Assembly (NCBI GenBank): GCA_900754715.1
Contig: CAAEDX010000009.1
Coordinates: 1 to 33,131 of the forward strand
From: Erysipelotrichaceae bacterium
GTDB taxonomy: Bacteria > Bacillota_I > Bacilli_A > Erysipelotrichales > Erysipelotrichaceae
DNA length: 33,131 bases
Reading direction: 5' to 3'
In this document: positions 25,388 through 33,131 of the stretch, piece by piece
Layout: each line of letters begins with the position of its first letter
Position numbering within the stretch: position 1 is the first letter of the stretch
Position numbers and translations under genes: made by a program
Notes under the pieces: generated by a model
What the model was told of the DNA's origin: nothing
What the model saw: the letters and a program-made list of their open reading frames with translations, nothing else
Databases searched by the model: none

Positions 25388-25416
25388 ATTTTAACCCTAT
25401 CAGCGCTGTATTTCAA
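25388..25416 (-). promoter_or_regulatory. Promoter of the pyrophosphatase gene
   Basis: On the minus strand TTGAAA and TAAAAT lie exactly 17 bases apart, about 47 bases before the start codon. Confidence 0.75.
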
Positions 25417-25486
25417 GGCATACGTCCTGGCATAACTCAGGCAAGGTCAGCCATACTACAAGATGAATGATGCGGGAGGGATCGCG

Positions 25487-26656
25487 GTGAAGCGGATATT
25501 GATCGTGGCAAATGTGAGCAGCTTCCTTTATAAGTTCGAGCGCGGCGATGTGCGCATCCTGCAATCGCTCGGCCATGAGGTGCATTACGCGGCCAACATG
25601 CGCGAGCAGCACCATGAGGCAGAAACACATGTGATGGAACAGATGGGCGTCATCATGCATCATATCGACATCGCCCGCTCGCCTTATCTGTATCATGACA
25701 ACCGCACCGCGCTGGCGCAGCTGCTGAGGCTGATCGAGCGGCTGGATATCCGGGTGCTGCATTGCCATACGCCGGTGGGCGGGGTGCTGGGACGGCTGGC
25801 CGGCAAGCTGGCCAGCCACCCGCTTTATGTGCTCTACACCGCCCATGGCTTTCATTTTTACCGCGGCGCGCCGCTGCTCAACAATACGCTGTACTATCTG
25901 GCCGAGCGCGCCCTCGCCGCTTACACCGATGTGCTCATCACCATCAATGAGGAAGACTATGCCCGGGCCCGAAAACTGAAGCCGAGAGGCAGCGTATGGC
26001 TGATCCCCGGCGTCGGCCTGGACATGTCTCATTTCACCGTGATGCCGGCCATGGAACGGCAGCGCTGCCGCCAAGATCTGCAGATCAGCGAAGGATGTCT
26101 TCTGGCCGTTTCGGTCGGCGAGCTCAATGGCAACAAGAACCATGAGGCGGTCTTGCGCACGCTGCGTCTGTTAAAGGAACAAGGCTGGGACATGCGCCGG
26201 CTGCGCTACCTCATCTGCGGCGAAGGCGTCTTTCATCACCGGCTGCGCGCCATGGTATGCGCATATGGACTGGAAGACTGCGTGCGCCTGCTTGGTCATG
26301 TCAGCGACATCCGCCCCATCGTCGGCTGTGCTGATGTCTTTCTGTTTCCCTCACGCCGCGAGGGGCTGGGCATGGCCGCGCTTGAAGCATTGTCCATGGG
26401 CATCCCGGTGATCGCGGCCGATAACCGGGGCACGCGCGAATACATGAGCGATGCGGTCAATGGCTGGCTGTGCGCGCCGCAGCGGCTGAGCGAAGAGATG
26501 GCCCGGGCACTGAGCAAGCTTGCCGCGATGAGCGAGGCCGAGCGCCGTGAGCTGCGCCGGCGCTGCGTGATCTCCGTATGGCAATATGAGAAACGCCATG
26601 CCCGCCGGATCATGCGGGAAATCTATGAGAGGATGGATCAGGAAGTATGGAAGTGA
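25487..26656 (+). CDS. Glycosyltransferase family 4
   Basis: A 389-residue GT-B-fold glycosyltransferase. The N-terminal Rossmann domain starts KRILIVANVSSFL and contains LHCHTPVGGVLGRLA and YTAHGFHFYRG, as in capsule and exopolysaccharide enzymes. The C-terminal GT4 domain has SVGELNGNKNHEAVLR and the EGLGMAALE retaining EX7E motif with PSRREGLGMAALEALSMG. I chose the GTG at 25487, six bases after GGGAGGG; an ATG at 25463 lacks a ribosome binding site and would add eight residues. It heads a co-directional run of at least six genes that overlap or nearly touch, and overlaps the next gene by ten bases. Its role is probably adding a sugar to the cytoplasmic precursor of an exported surface polymer. 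The sugar is unknown. Confidence 0.92.
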   Translation: MKRILIVANVSSFLYKFERGDVRILQSLGHEVHYAANMREQHHEAETHVMEQMGVIMHHIDIARSPYLYHDNRTALAQLLRLIERLDIRVLHCHTPVGGVLGRLAGKLASHPLYVLYTAHGFHFYRGAPLLNNTLYYLAERALAAYTDVLITINEEDYARARKLKPRGSVWLIPGVGLDMSHFTVMPAMERQRCRQDLQISEGCLLAVSVGELNGNKNHEAVLRTLRLLKEQGWDMRRLRYLICGEGVFHHRLRAMVCAYGLEDCVRLLGHVSDIRPIVGCADVFLFPSRREGLGMAALEALSMGIPVIAADNRGTREYMSDAVNGWLCAPQRLSEEMARALSKLAAMSEAERRELRRRCVISVWQYEKRHARRIMREIYERMDQEVWK

Positions 26657-28695
26657 AGATCAGCGTGATCATGGGCGTCTATCAGCCCGTCAGCCGTCAA
26701 GTGCTGTTTCAGGCAGTGCTGTCCATCGTCTCCCAGACCTTTCAGGAATGGGAGCTGATCATGGTCGATGATGGGACAAGCGGAAAAGGGCGGCGCTGGA
26801 TCGAACAGGCAGCCCTGCTCGATCCGCGCATTCGTCTCATCCGTCTGTCTGTGCATCAGGGGCTGCCAGCCGCGCTCAACGCGGCCATTGCACACAGCCG
26901 CGGCGCGTATCTTGCGCGCATGGACGCCGATGATGACTGCGATCCGCGCCGGCTGCAGCGCCAGCATGACTTTCTGCAGCACCATCCCGGCTATGCATGG
27001 GTCGGGTGCTGCTGCAAGCTGATCGACGCTTCCGGCGCATGGGGCCATGTGCGGGTGCCCTTTGCTCCCTGTGCGCATGATTTTCTCGCTCACTCGCCCT
27101 ATATCCATCCTTCGGTGATGTTTCGGGCCGCTGTGCTTGAGGAAGGATATCGCGATAAGCGAGAAGTGGGGCGCAGCGAAGATTATGAGCTCTTCATGCG
27201 CCTGCACGCGCAAGGGCTGCAAGGCGCCAATCTGCAGGAATACCTCTATGGGTATCGCGAAGACCAAGACAGCTATCAGCGGCGCGCTTTTCCCTTTGCG
27301 TGCCAGGAAGCGCGGGTCCGTCATCGGGGCTTTCGCGCGCTGGGCTTTTCGGGACCAGGCACATTGCCTTATGTGCTCAAGCCGCTGGCCGTGGCATTGA
27401 CGCCGGCGGTCTTGCACTGGCGCATCAAGCGGCGGCGCTATGAAGATGATGTCATGCGCTATCGCCGCATCTGCGCCGCTGTGCCCCAGCTTGATCTTCG
27501 TCCGGATAAACAAGACCGGCTCACGCGATATACATATGCCGTGTTTGCGCCGGTGCTGTGCGGCTTTGTCCTCTGGGTGATGCAAGAAGCGCGCCGCCGC
27601 GGCATCCGCACGCTGTATTTTCTTTCCCGGGATGGCTGGATGATGCATGCGGCAGCCCAGCATCTGGCGCCGGCAGGGGTGAAATGCCGCTATATGTATT
27701 GTTCGCGGCTCACGCTGTATCATGCCTTGGCGCATATCGATATGGAAACGGCACTGCGCCTGCTTTGCCGGCCTTCGCTGCGGATGAGCGCGCGCACATT
27801 GCTCGCGCGCTTGCTGCGAAGCGAAACGGCACAACATGCGTGTCTGAAACAGCTGGCTCTGCCCTTTGCGGCCGATGCGCTGATGACGGCAGACATGGCC
27901 GCGCAGATGCCGGCGCTGCTGCAGGCTTGCCCGTTTTTCATGGCGCAGATGCGGCAGACGGCCGCTGCGGCCTATGCCGCCTTGCAAGGCTATCTGCGTC
28001 AGGAGGGCCTGGGACGCTTCGCTTATGCCATCGTGGACAGCGGCTGGATCGGTTCGACCCAGCTGGCGCTGGACAAGCTGTGTCAGGCGATGGGTTTGTA
28101 TCCGCCCCAGGGCTTTTACTTCGGGCTCAGCCGCCTTTCGCCCGGTGCTGATCCAACTGCGTATCATGCGTACTTCTTTACGCCCGCGACGCAGCTGCGG
28201 CGCCGTTCATGGTTCGTGCCGGCGTTGTTTGAAACGATCTGCAGCGCGCCGCATGGCATGTGTGTAGGCTATCGCAAGGAAGCGGGGCGCTGGGTGCCGC
28301 AGTGTCAGAAGCAAGATGTGCGCGCGGTCAGCTGGGCCAGGGCGCTGAGCACAGGGGTCAGCGCGTATGCGAAACAGCTCGCGTCGCGTGATCTGCGTCA
28401 GCTTAGCGCCGCGCGCTGTGTGAAACTGACGCAGCGCCTGCTTTATGCGCTCATGGCGCGGCCGACACAGATGGAGGCGCGCTGGCTGGGCCGGCTGCGC
28501 TTTGGCGATGACCTGCTTGATCAAGATGGAGAATTGGCGCCTGCGGATGTGCCTTCGGTCTGGGAGATGATGAAGCGCCGGCTGCGGGATCAGCCGCTCA
28601 CGCGCAGCCCCTGGCCAACGGGCAGCGCCGTCCGCCAGGGACAGTCTCCTTACGCGCATCGGCTGTGGCAATGGCTGCGGGAGGTGAGACGATGA
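26647..28695 (+). CDS. GT2 glycosyltransferase fused to an SRDG/DxGWxG domain
   Basis: A 682-residue two-part protein. Residues 1-240 are a GT2 domain: ISVIMGVYQ, MVDDGTSG, MDADDDC (the DxD-type metal site) and RSEDYELFMRL. Residues about 290-620 are a second domain with LYFLSRDGW (SRDG at 327-330), YMYCSRL and AIVDSGWIGS (Asp464). The same order of motifs occurs in the C-terminal half of the HAD protein encoded at 30323. That domain accompanies COG5610-like proteins in polysaccharide loci, but I know of no assigned activity. Here it lacks the HAD part and has a sugar transferase instead. The ATG at 26647 follows AGGAAG and overlaps the GT4 gene; the last four bases overlap the permease start (ATGA). 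Domain boundaries are approximate. Confidence 0.82.
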   Translation: MEVKISVIMGVYQPVSRQVLFQAVLSIVSQTFQEWELIMVDDGTSGKGRRWIEQAALLDPRIRLIRLSVHQGLPAALNAAIAHSRGAYLARMDADDDCDPRRLQRQHDFLQHHPGYAWVGCCCKLIDASGAWGHVRVPFAPCAHDFLAHSPYIHPSVMFRAAVLEEGYRDKREVGRSEDYELFMRLHAQGLQGANLQEYLYGYREDQDSYQRRAFPFACQEARVRHRGFRALGFSGPGTLPYVLKPLAVALTPAVLHWRIKRRRYEDDVMRYRRICAAVPQLDLRPDKQDRLTRYTYAVFAPVLCGFVLWVMQEARRRGIRTLYFLSRDGWMMHAAAQHLAPAGVKCRYMYCSRLTLYHALAHIDMETALRLLCRPSLRMSARTLLARLLRSETAQHACLKQLALPFAADALMTADMAAQMPALLQACPFFMAQMRQTAAAAYAALQGYLRQEGLGRFAYAIVDSGWIGSTQLALDKLCQAMGLYPPQGFYFGLSRLSPGADPTAYHAYFFTPATQLRRRSWFVPALFETICSAPHGMCVGYRKEAGRWVPQCQKQDVRAVSWARALSTGVSAYAKQLASRDLRQLSAARCVKLTQRLLYALMARPTQMEARWLGRLRFGDDLLDQDGELAPADVPSVWEMMKRRLRDQPLTRSPWPTGSAVRQGQSPYAHRLWQWLREVRR

Positions 28696-29447
28696 AGCAA
28701 TACCTGTTCATCATCCGGGAGCTGACGCTGCGTGAGCTCAGGCGCAAATATGCGCGCAGCGCCCTGGGCATCTTATGGAGCGTGCTCAACCCGCTGCTTT
28801 CGATGGCGGTGCTCTCGCTCATCTTCTCCGGCATGTTCCGTCGTGCCATCGCGCATTATCCGATCTATTATCTGTGCGGCTATCTCATCTGGCAGATGTT
28901 CACCGGAGCGACCACATCGGCCATCAGTGTCTTCGCGGATAACCGCGCGCTGTTTCTGAAGGCGCAGCTGCCGCCGGAGCTGTTTTTGATCGCGCGGGTC
29001 ATGACCGCGTTTGTCAATCTGCTGTTTTCGCTGATTGCCTTTGTGGCGATGCTCGTCGTCTTCGGCATCCCGTTTCATGCGGGCATGGGGATGAGCGTCA
29101 TCGTGTTCATTTTGCTGCTGGGCTTTGCGCTTGGCTTGTCGTATCTGCTGGCGAGCGCTTATGTTCATTTCGGCGATGTGCGGCATCTGTATACGGTCGT
29201 GCTGACGCTGTGGATGTATTGCTCAGCGATCTTTTATCCGATCACGCAGCTGCAGGGACCGGCACGCGCCCTCGTCGCGTTCAATCCGCTGTATGGCTAT
29301 ATCGAGGCATTCCGGATCATCATCCTGGAACAGGCGCTGCCCTCAGGGGCGCTGCTGGCACGGCTGTTGTTTTGGAGCCTGGCGTCACTGGCGGCAGGAC
29401 GGATCTGTTATGCGCGGCTGCGCGGCTCGCTGATGCAGCGGCTGTGA
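28692..29447 (+). CDS. ABC-2 type polysaccharide/teichoic-acid export permease
   Basis: A 251-residue integral membrane subunit with six hydrophobic helices. The cytoplasmic lead-in LTLRELRRKYARSALGILWSVLNPLL is the signature of the TagG/RfbA/KpsM-type ABC-2 permeases, and FNPLYGYIEAFRIIIL near the C-terminus is also characteristic. Such permeases export complete, lipid-linked polymers across the membrane. The ATG at 28692 follows GGGAGGTGA and overlaps the previous stop by four bases; upstream ATG codons at 28665 and 28671 lack this spacing. The ATPase gene follows 12 bases later. Together they make the exporter of the cluster; the presence of an ABC pair and no Wzx/Wzy gene here points to ABC-dependent synthesis. 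Confidence 0.93.
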   Translation: MKQYLFIIRELTLRELRRKYARSALGILWSVLNPLLSMAVLSLIFSGMFRRAIAHYPIYYLCGYLIWQMFTGATTSAISVFADNRALFLKAQLPPELFLIARVMTAFVNLLFSLIAFVAMLVVFGIPFHAGMGMSVIVFILLLGFALGLSYLLASAYVHFGDVRHLYTVVLTLWMYCSAIFYPITQLQGPARALVAFNPLYGYIEAFRIIILEQALPSGALLARLLFWSLASLAAGRICYARLRGSLMQRL

Positions 29448-29459
29448 GGAGGGAATGTG

Positions 29460-30314
29460 ATGGACGATATGGCCCAGATGCTGTTATGGCTGGCGCTCAG
29501 CGCGCTGGCGGCGGCGCTGTGGGCGCTGCAGACCATCGGCGGGCATGAGGAAGGACACATCGCGTCAGTGCCGGATGATCCTGAGGTGATGGTCGAAGTG
29601 GACCAGGTGAGCATGCGCTTTCGCCGGGAAAAGGACATGCCGCGCAGCCTGAAAGAGCGCTTCGTGCGCACCATCGGCCGCCGGCGGGAGCGGGAATGGT
29701 TCATGGCGCTCAGGGACATCAGCTTTACGGTGCACCGAGGCGAGGTCGTCGGCATCGTCGGCACCAACGGTTCAGGCAAGAGCACGCTGCTGCGCATCAT
29801 CTGCGGGACTTATGCGCCAAGCGCGGGGGAAGTGCGTGTTCGCCGGGAGCGCCTCACACTGCTGGCGCTGGGCGCGGGCTTTGACCATGAGCTCAGCGGC
29901 CGGGAGAATGTCTATCTCAATGGCGCCATCTGCGGATACAGCCGCGCTTTTCTCGACGCGCATTATGCGCAGATCGTCGCTTTTGCCGGCCTGGAGGGCT
30001 TCATGGAAGAAAAGGTGCGTCATTATTCTTCGGGCATGGTGTCGCGGCTGGCTTTTGCCATCGCTACTGCCGGCGAGGTGTCCGGGGTGCTCATCCTCGA
30101 TGAGGTGCTCAGCGTCGGCGATCGCTTTTTCCGGGAAAAGAGCGAAAAGCGCATCCGTGAGCTCATCCAGGGCGGCGCGGCAGTGCTCATCGTCTCGCAT
30201 TCCACAGCGGCGCTGCGGCGCATCTGCAAGCGGGCGATCTGGATCGAAAAAGGTGAGCTGCGCATGGATGGTCCGGTGGATGCGGTATGTTCAGCTTATG
30301 AAAAGCGAAAGTGA
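29460..30314 (+). CDS. ABC polysaccharide export ATPase with an N-terminal membrane helix
   Basis: The ATPase partner of the permease, 284 residues. The nucleotide-binding domain starts near residue 45 (VDQVSMRFRREKDMPRSLKE, a TagH/Wzt-type opening) and has Walker A GTNGSGKST, the LGAGFDHELSGRENVYLNG segment of polysaccharide exporters, signature HYSSGM, Walker B VLILDEVLSVGD and H-loop SHS. It ends without the C-terminal glycan-binding domain of Wzt. Unusually, the first 25 or so residues, MLLWLALSALAAALWALQTIGG, form a hydrophobic helix, so the protein may be membrane-tethered or a small membrane domain has been fused on. The ATG at 29460 is five bases from AGGAGGGA; a GTG directly before it is the alternative. 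Confidence 0.93.
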   Translation: MDDMAQMLLWLALSALAAALWALQTIGGHEEGHIASVPDDPEVMVEVDQVSMRFRREKDMPRSLKERFVRTIGRRREREWFMALRDISFTVHRGEVVGIVGTNGSGKSTLLRIICGTYAPSAGEVRVRRERLTLLALGAGFDHELSGRENVYLNGAICGYSRAFLDAHYAQIVAFAGLEGFMEEKVRHYSSGMVSRLAFAIATAGEVSGVLILDEVLSVGDRFFREKSEKRIRELIQGGAAVLIVSHSTAALRRICKRAIWIEKGELRMDGPVDAVCSAYEKRK

Positions 30315-30322
30315 GGTAAGGT

Positions 30323-32164
30323 ATGAAGCGAAGGATCATGGGCGGGGAGAAACGGGATCAAGCGCTGCGATGGCGCCAGAAAGAAAAGCTCATCTTGGGC
30401 AGTGAGTCAGCGCGCCACGCATTGCCTTCCCCGCGTCAGCTGGCAAGGCGGCTGGCCTGCTTTGATGTGGTCTGCTTCGATGTGTTCGACACGCTGCTGC
30501 TGCGCAGCGTGGATGATCCGACAGCCTTGTTTTATCTGCTTGCCGATCAGCTCGATGTGCCTGATCTGCGCCGGCTGCGCATCATGGCGGAACGCCGTCA
30601 GCGGCAGCGCCACGGCGAAGTGACGCTGGCGCAGATCTGGGCGGATCTGCAAGCGGAATGCGGCATCGATGCCCAACGCGGCATGGCGGCAGAGTGGAAG
30701 ATGGAACAGCGATATTGTCATGGGCGGGCGTATTTTCAAGAGCTCATCTGGCATCTGGCGCGCGCGGGCACATGCATGATCGCGGTCTCGGACATGTATC
30801 TTTCCGCGGAGCAGATCATGACGCTGTTAAGGCGAAATGGCTTTGCGGCGATACAGGAATGCTATGTGTCCGGGGAACTAGGGCGTTCCAAGGCCAGGGG
30901 CGATATCTATCCCTGGCTGCGGGCGCGTTATGGGCGCAGCTGCGCGATGGTGATGGTCGGGGATGATGTGATCGCGGATCATGACCATGCGCTGGAAGCC
31001 GGCTTGGTGGCGGTGCAAGTGCCCAATGTCAGCCGCGTGGGGGCAAGGTATCGCGCGCAAGGGCTCTCGCCGGTGTGCGGCGCGTTTTACCGCGGCATCG
31101 TCAATGGCACGCTGCATGATGGCGCAAGAAAGCTGCCGCCGGCCTATGAGCTGGGCTTTGTATATGGCTCGCTGCTGGCGCTTGGCTATTGCCAGCACAT
31201 TCATCGCTATGCGCGTGTACATGACATCGACAAGATCTTGTTCCTCTCACGCGATGGGGATATCTTGCATCAGGTGTATGGCATGCTTTATCCGCAGGAA
31301 CAAGGCCGCTGCGCTTATGTGTACTGGTCAAGGCTGGCGGCAGCCAAGCTCATGGCCAAGGAGTGGCAGCACGATTATTTCCGCCGTTTCCTGCATCATA
31401 AGGCAGATGGCACACAGACGCTGCAAACGGTCTTTGCGGCCATGGAGCTGGCAGATATGGCCAAGGATCTGGCGGCCGAGCTGGGCATCCGTGTCGATGC
31501 GCGCGTGGATGCGCGGCTGGCAAGATGGGCCGAGGCATATGTGCGGCGGCGCTTTGATGAGGTGCTGGCGCGCTATGCGAAGCAGGATGAGGCGGCGCGC
31601 CGCTATTATGCGCGCATTCTTGCCGGCGCGAATCAAGCAGTGGCCGTCGATGTCGGCTGGGCCGGCAGCGGCGCGCTGGCATTGCGGGCGCTGATGAAGC
31701 GCTGGGGCATCCCTTGTGAGGTGCGCGGGCTGTTAGCGGGGACCAATACGCCGCATAATGCCGAGGCGGACGCGGTGGAAGGGCAGCTGTTCACCGGCAC
31801 GCTGGAGAGCTATGGCTTCTCTTCATCGCATAACCGGGAGCTGTGGCGCGCGCATGATCTGACGCGGATGCACAACGTGATCACGGAGGTCTTGCTCAGC
31901 TCGCCCAGCCCGGGCTTTCGCGGCTTTGCGCTGGGAGAAGATGGCGAGCCCATCCCGCAGTTCAAGCCGCAGCAGGGGCACGCGGCGCAGCGCGCGCTCA
32001 TCCAGCAAGGGATCCGGGATTTTGCCGCGCGGTATATGAAGCAGATGCCGCGATGTGATATCTCTGGGGCGGATGCGTGGGCGCCCATCGCGCTGCTCAA
32101 GCTGCCGCGCAATCGCGCCTATACGGCATATGTGCTGCGGCTGATGGATGAGCTGCAGCTGTAA
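30323..32164 (+). CDS. HAD-like protein with SRDG/DxGWxG domain (COG5610-like)
   Basis: A 613-residue, two-domain protein. The N-terminal HAD domain (about residues 45-250) has FDVFDTLL (Asp53; the second acidic residue of classical DxD is Phe), VSDMYLS as motif II, and VMVGDDVIADHDHALEAG as motif IV. The C-terminal half (about 290-600) has ILFLSRDGD (SRDG 309-312), YVYWSRL and AVDVGWAGS (Asp443). This order matches COG5610, annotated only as predicted HAD hydrolases of polysaccharide loci. It could process a phosphorylated sugar or polyol precursor or modify a glycan end, but this is a guess. GAGGTAAGG precedes the ATG, eight bases after the ATPase stop. A second, partial paralogue follows 13 bases later. 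Confidence 0.8.
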   Translation: MKRRIMGGEKRDQALRWRQKEKLILGSESARHALPSPRQLARRLACFDVVCFDVFDTLLLRSVDDPTALFYLLADQLDVPDLRRLRIMAERRQRQRHGEVTLAQIWADLQAECGIDAQRGMAAEWKMEQRYCHGRAYFQELIWHLARAGTCMIAVSDMYLSAEQIMTLLRRNGFAAIQECYVSGELGRSKARGDIYPWLRARYGRSCAMVMVGDDVIADHDHALEAGLVAVQVPNVSRVGARYRAQGLSPVCGAFYRGIVNGTLHDGARKLPPAYELGFVYGSLLALGYCQHIHRYARVHDIDKILFLSRDGDILHQVYGMLYPQEQGRCAYVYWSRLAAAKLMAKEWQHDYFRRFLHHKADGTQTLQTVFAAMELADMAKDLAAELGIRVDARVDARLARWAEAYVRRRFDEVLARYAKQDEAARRYYARILAGANQAVAVDVGWAGSGALALRALMKRWGIPCEVRGLLAGTNTPHNAEADAVEGQLFTGTLESYGFSSSHNRELWRAHDLTRMHNVITEVLLSSPSPGFRGFALGEDGEPIPQFKPQQGHAAQRALIQQGIRDFAARYMKQMPRCDISGADAWAPIALLKLPRNRAYTAYVLRLMDELQL

Positions 32165-32177
32165 GGAGGTCATGAGC

Positions 32178-33131
32178 ATGGGAATGAAACAGCAGATCTA
32201 TGATGCGCTGGTGCGCCGCAACGCAGGCGTGCAAGATGAGTATGAGCGTTATGTCATGGCGCATCTTGATGAGCATCAGCGCAACCGGCTGCGGCATTGG
32301 AAGCTGTTGGCGGCGCTGAACTGGCATTACCGAGTGCGCAGCCGCAGCGCGCCGCTGCTGACGCAGGACGCGCCGCCAAAGCGAAAAGGAAAAAAAGGCG
32401 CGCCGCCGCGTGAGGCAGCGCTGCATTATCCGGAAAGCGAAGCGCTGCTGCGCCGTGATCCGGAAAAGCTGGCCCGCTTGCTGGGTCGTTATGACATCGT
32501 CTCGTTCGATCTGTTCGACACGCTGATCTTTCGGGCATGCGCTTCCCCGCAGGATGTATTCTGGCTGGTAGGCAATGCCTTGTATCTGACGAACTTTCAT
32601 CAGATCCGCCGGGACATCGAAAAAGAATGCCGGGAAAGGCATGCGGATCATGAAGTGTTCCTCGAGGAGATCTATGAGACGGCGGCCCAGCGCTATGGCA
32701 TCGACAAAGAGAAGGGGATGCGCAAAGAGCTGGAGCTGGAGCGTGCTCTGTGCTTTGCCAATCCATATATGCAGCAGGTCGTGAAGCTGCTGCAGGAGCA
32801 GGGCAAACGGATCATCGTCACGAGCAACATTTATCTGCGCAGCGATTTGCTGCGCGAGCTGCTGGCTTCATGCGGCTATGACCTGAAGGAGATCTATGTC
32901 TCGTGTGAGCAGGGCTGCAGCAAGCGCCATGGCGCGCTGCAGCGCAAGCTGTCGCAGCGCTTTGGAAACAGCACCGTGATCCATATCGGCGACAATTACC
33001 GCATGGATGTGGAAGGCAGCCGCATGGCGGGCTGGAAGGCGGTCCATTATCCGAATGTCAGCGAATTGGGCAAGCCTTACCGCGGTACGCGCATGAGCGT
33101 GCTGAGCGGCAGCGTATGGCAGGGACTGGTC
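32178..33131 (+). CDS. HAD-like protein (COG5610-like), truncated by the window end
   Basis: The frame stays open to the last base, giving 318 residues without a stop. A basic N-terminal region (about 1-100, with KRKGKKGAPPRE) leads to a HAD domain: SFDLFDTLIFR (Asp111), IVTSNIYLRSDLL as motif II and VIHIGDNYRMDVEGSRMAGW as motif IV. The FDxFDT form of motif I matches the preceding gene, so this is a paralogue. If it follows the same plan, the missing part should hold an SRDG/DxGWxG domain. I chose the ATG at 32178, seven bases from AAGGAGGT; the ATG at 32172 is too close. It belongs to the same operon and continues beyond the window. Confidence 0.82.
   Translation, partial: MGMKQQIYDALVRRNAGVQDEYERYVMAHLDEHQRNRLRHWKLLAALNWHYRVRSRSAPLLTQDAPPKRKGKKGAPPREAALHYPESEALLRRDPEKLARLLGRYDIVSFDLFDTLIFRACASPQDVFWLVGNALYLTNFHQIRRDIEKECRERHADHEVFLEEIYETAAQRYGIDKEKGMRKELELERALCFANPYMQQVVKLLQEQGKRIIVTSNIYLRSDLLRELLASCGYDLKEIYVSCEQGCSKRHGALQRKLSQRFGNSTVIHIGDNYRMDVEGSRMAGWKAVHYPNVSELGKPYRGTRMSVLSGSVWQGLV

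Noticed and set aside
26638-28167. 509-codon open frame opposite the GT2 fusion gene
   Set aside because: Antisense shadow in high-GC coding sequence; no motifs and no ribosome binding site.

Overview
This window reads as a stretch of chromosome from a fairly GC-rich member of the Bacillota. An Erysipelotrichia-like gut anaerobe is my best guess, but that is inference. The signs are strong AGGAGG-type ribosome binding sites, sigma-A-like promoters, lipoprotein signal peptides, type III pantothenate kinase beside CoaBC, a CBS-domain family II pyrophosphatase and a DUF815 ATPase. I see no rRNA, tRNA, CRISPR array, intact transposase or prophage. Many long antisense reading frames are shadows of GC-rich genes and were left out.

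Layout. 1-9.5 kb holds housekeeping genes: 4-alpha-glucanotransferase (malQ, at the window edge), then coaBC-coaX on the minus strand, divergent from the bifunctional NAD(P)H-hydrate repair enzyme. Next come a DUF885 lipoprotein with an HEGFPGH motif, an AGCS-type sodium:amino-acid symporter and a GH25 lysozyme with two CW_7 repeats and a LysM domain. A 414-base gap follows, then a DUF815 AAA-type ATPase on the minus strand.

11.3-17.8 kb is a complete ilvA-ilvB-ilvN-ilvC-ilvD operon. It converts threonine and pyruvate to the 2-keto acid precursors of isoleucine and valine. Ahead of it is an unlisted 37-codon leader peptide with a run of nine Val/Ile/Leu codons. Mutually exclusive RNA pairings and an intrinsic terminator follow, which is a textbook ribosome-mediated attenuator. 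This is the clearest discovery in the window.

17.8-23.7 kb is mixed: an acidic lipoprotein, GtrA, a MarR regulator with a perfect palindrome at its promoter and a translationally coupled YczE-like membrane protein, a GNAT acetyltransferase, a decayed ABC-ATPase fragment, a GtrB-like glycosyltransferase split by a frameshift at an A7 run, and a polytopic GT-C-like glycosyltransferase. GtrA, GtrB and the GT-C protein look like a dispersed three-component cell-surface glycosylation system, possibly inactivated or phase-variable.

23.7-33.1 kb begins with the CBS-type pyrophosphatase (minus). Divergent from it is a tightly packed surface-polymer operon: GT4 glycosyltransferase, a GT2 domain fused to an uncharacterised SRDG/DxGWxG domain, an ABC-2 permease, an ABC ATPase with an unusual N-terminal membrane helix, and two HAD-type proteins (COG5610-like). 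The second HAD protein runs off the window. The SRDG/DxGWxG domain recurs in the GT2 fusion and the first HAD protein. The likely product is a teichoic-acid-like or capsule-like polymer exported by the ABC transporter.
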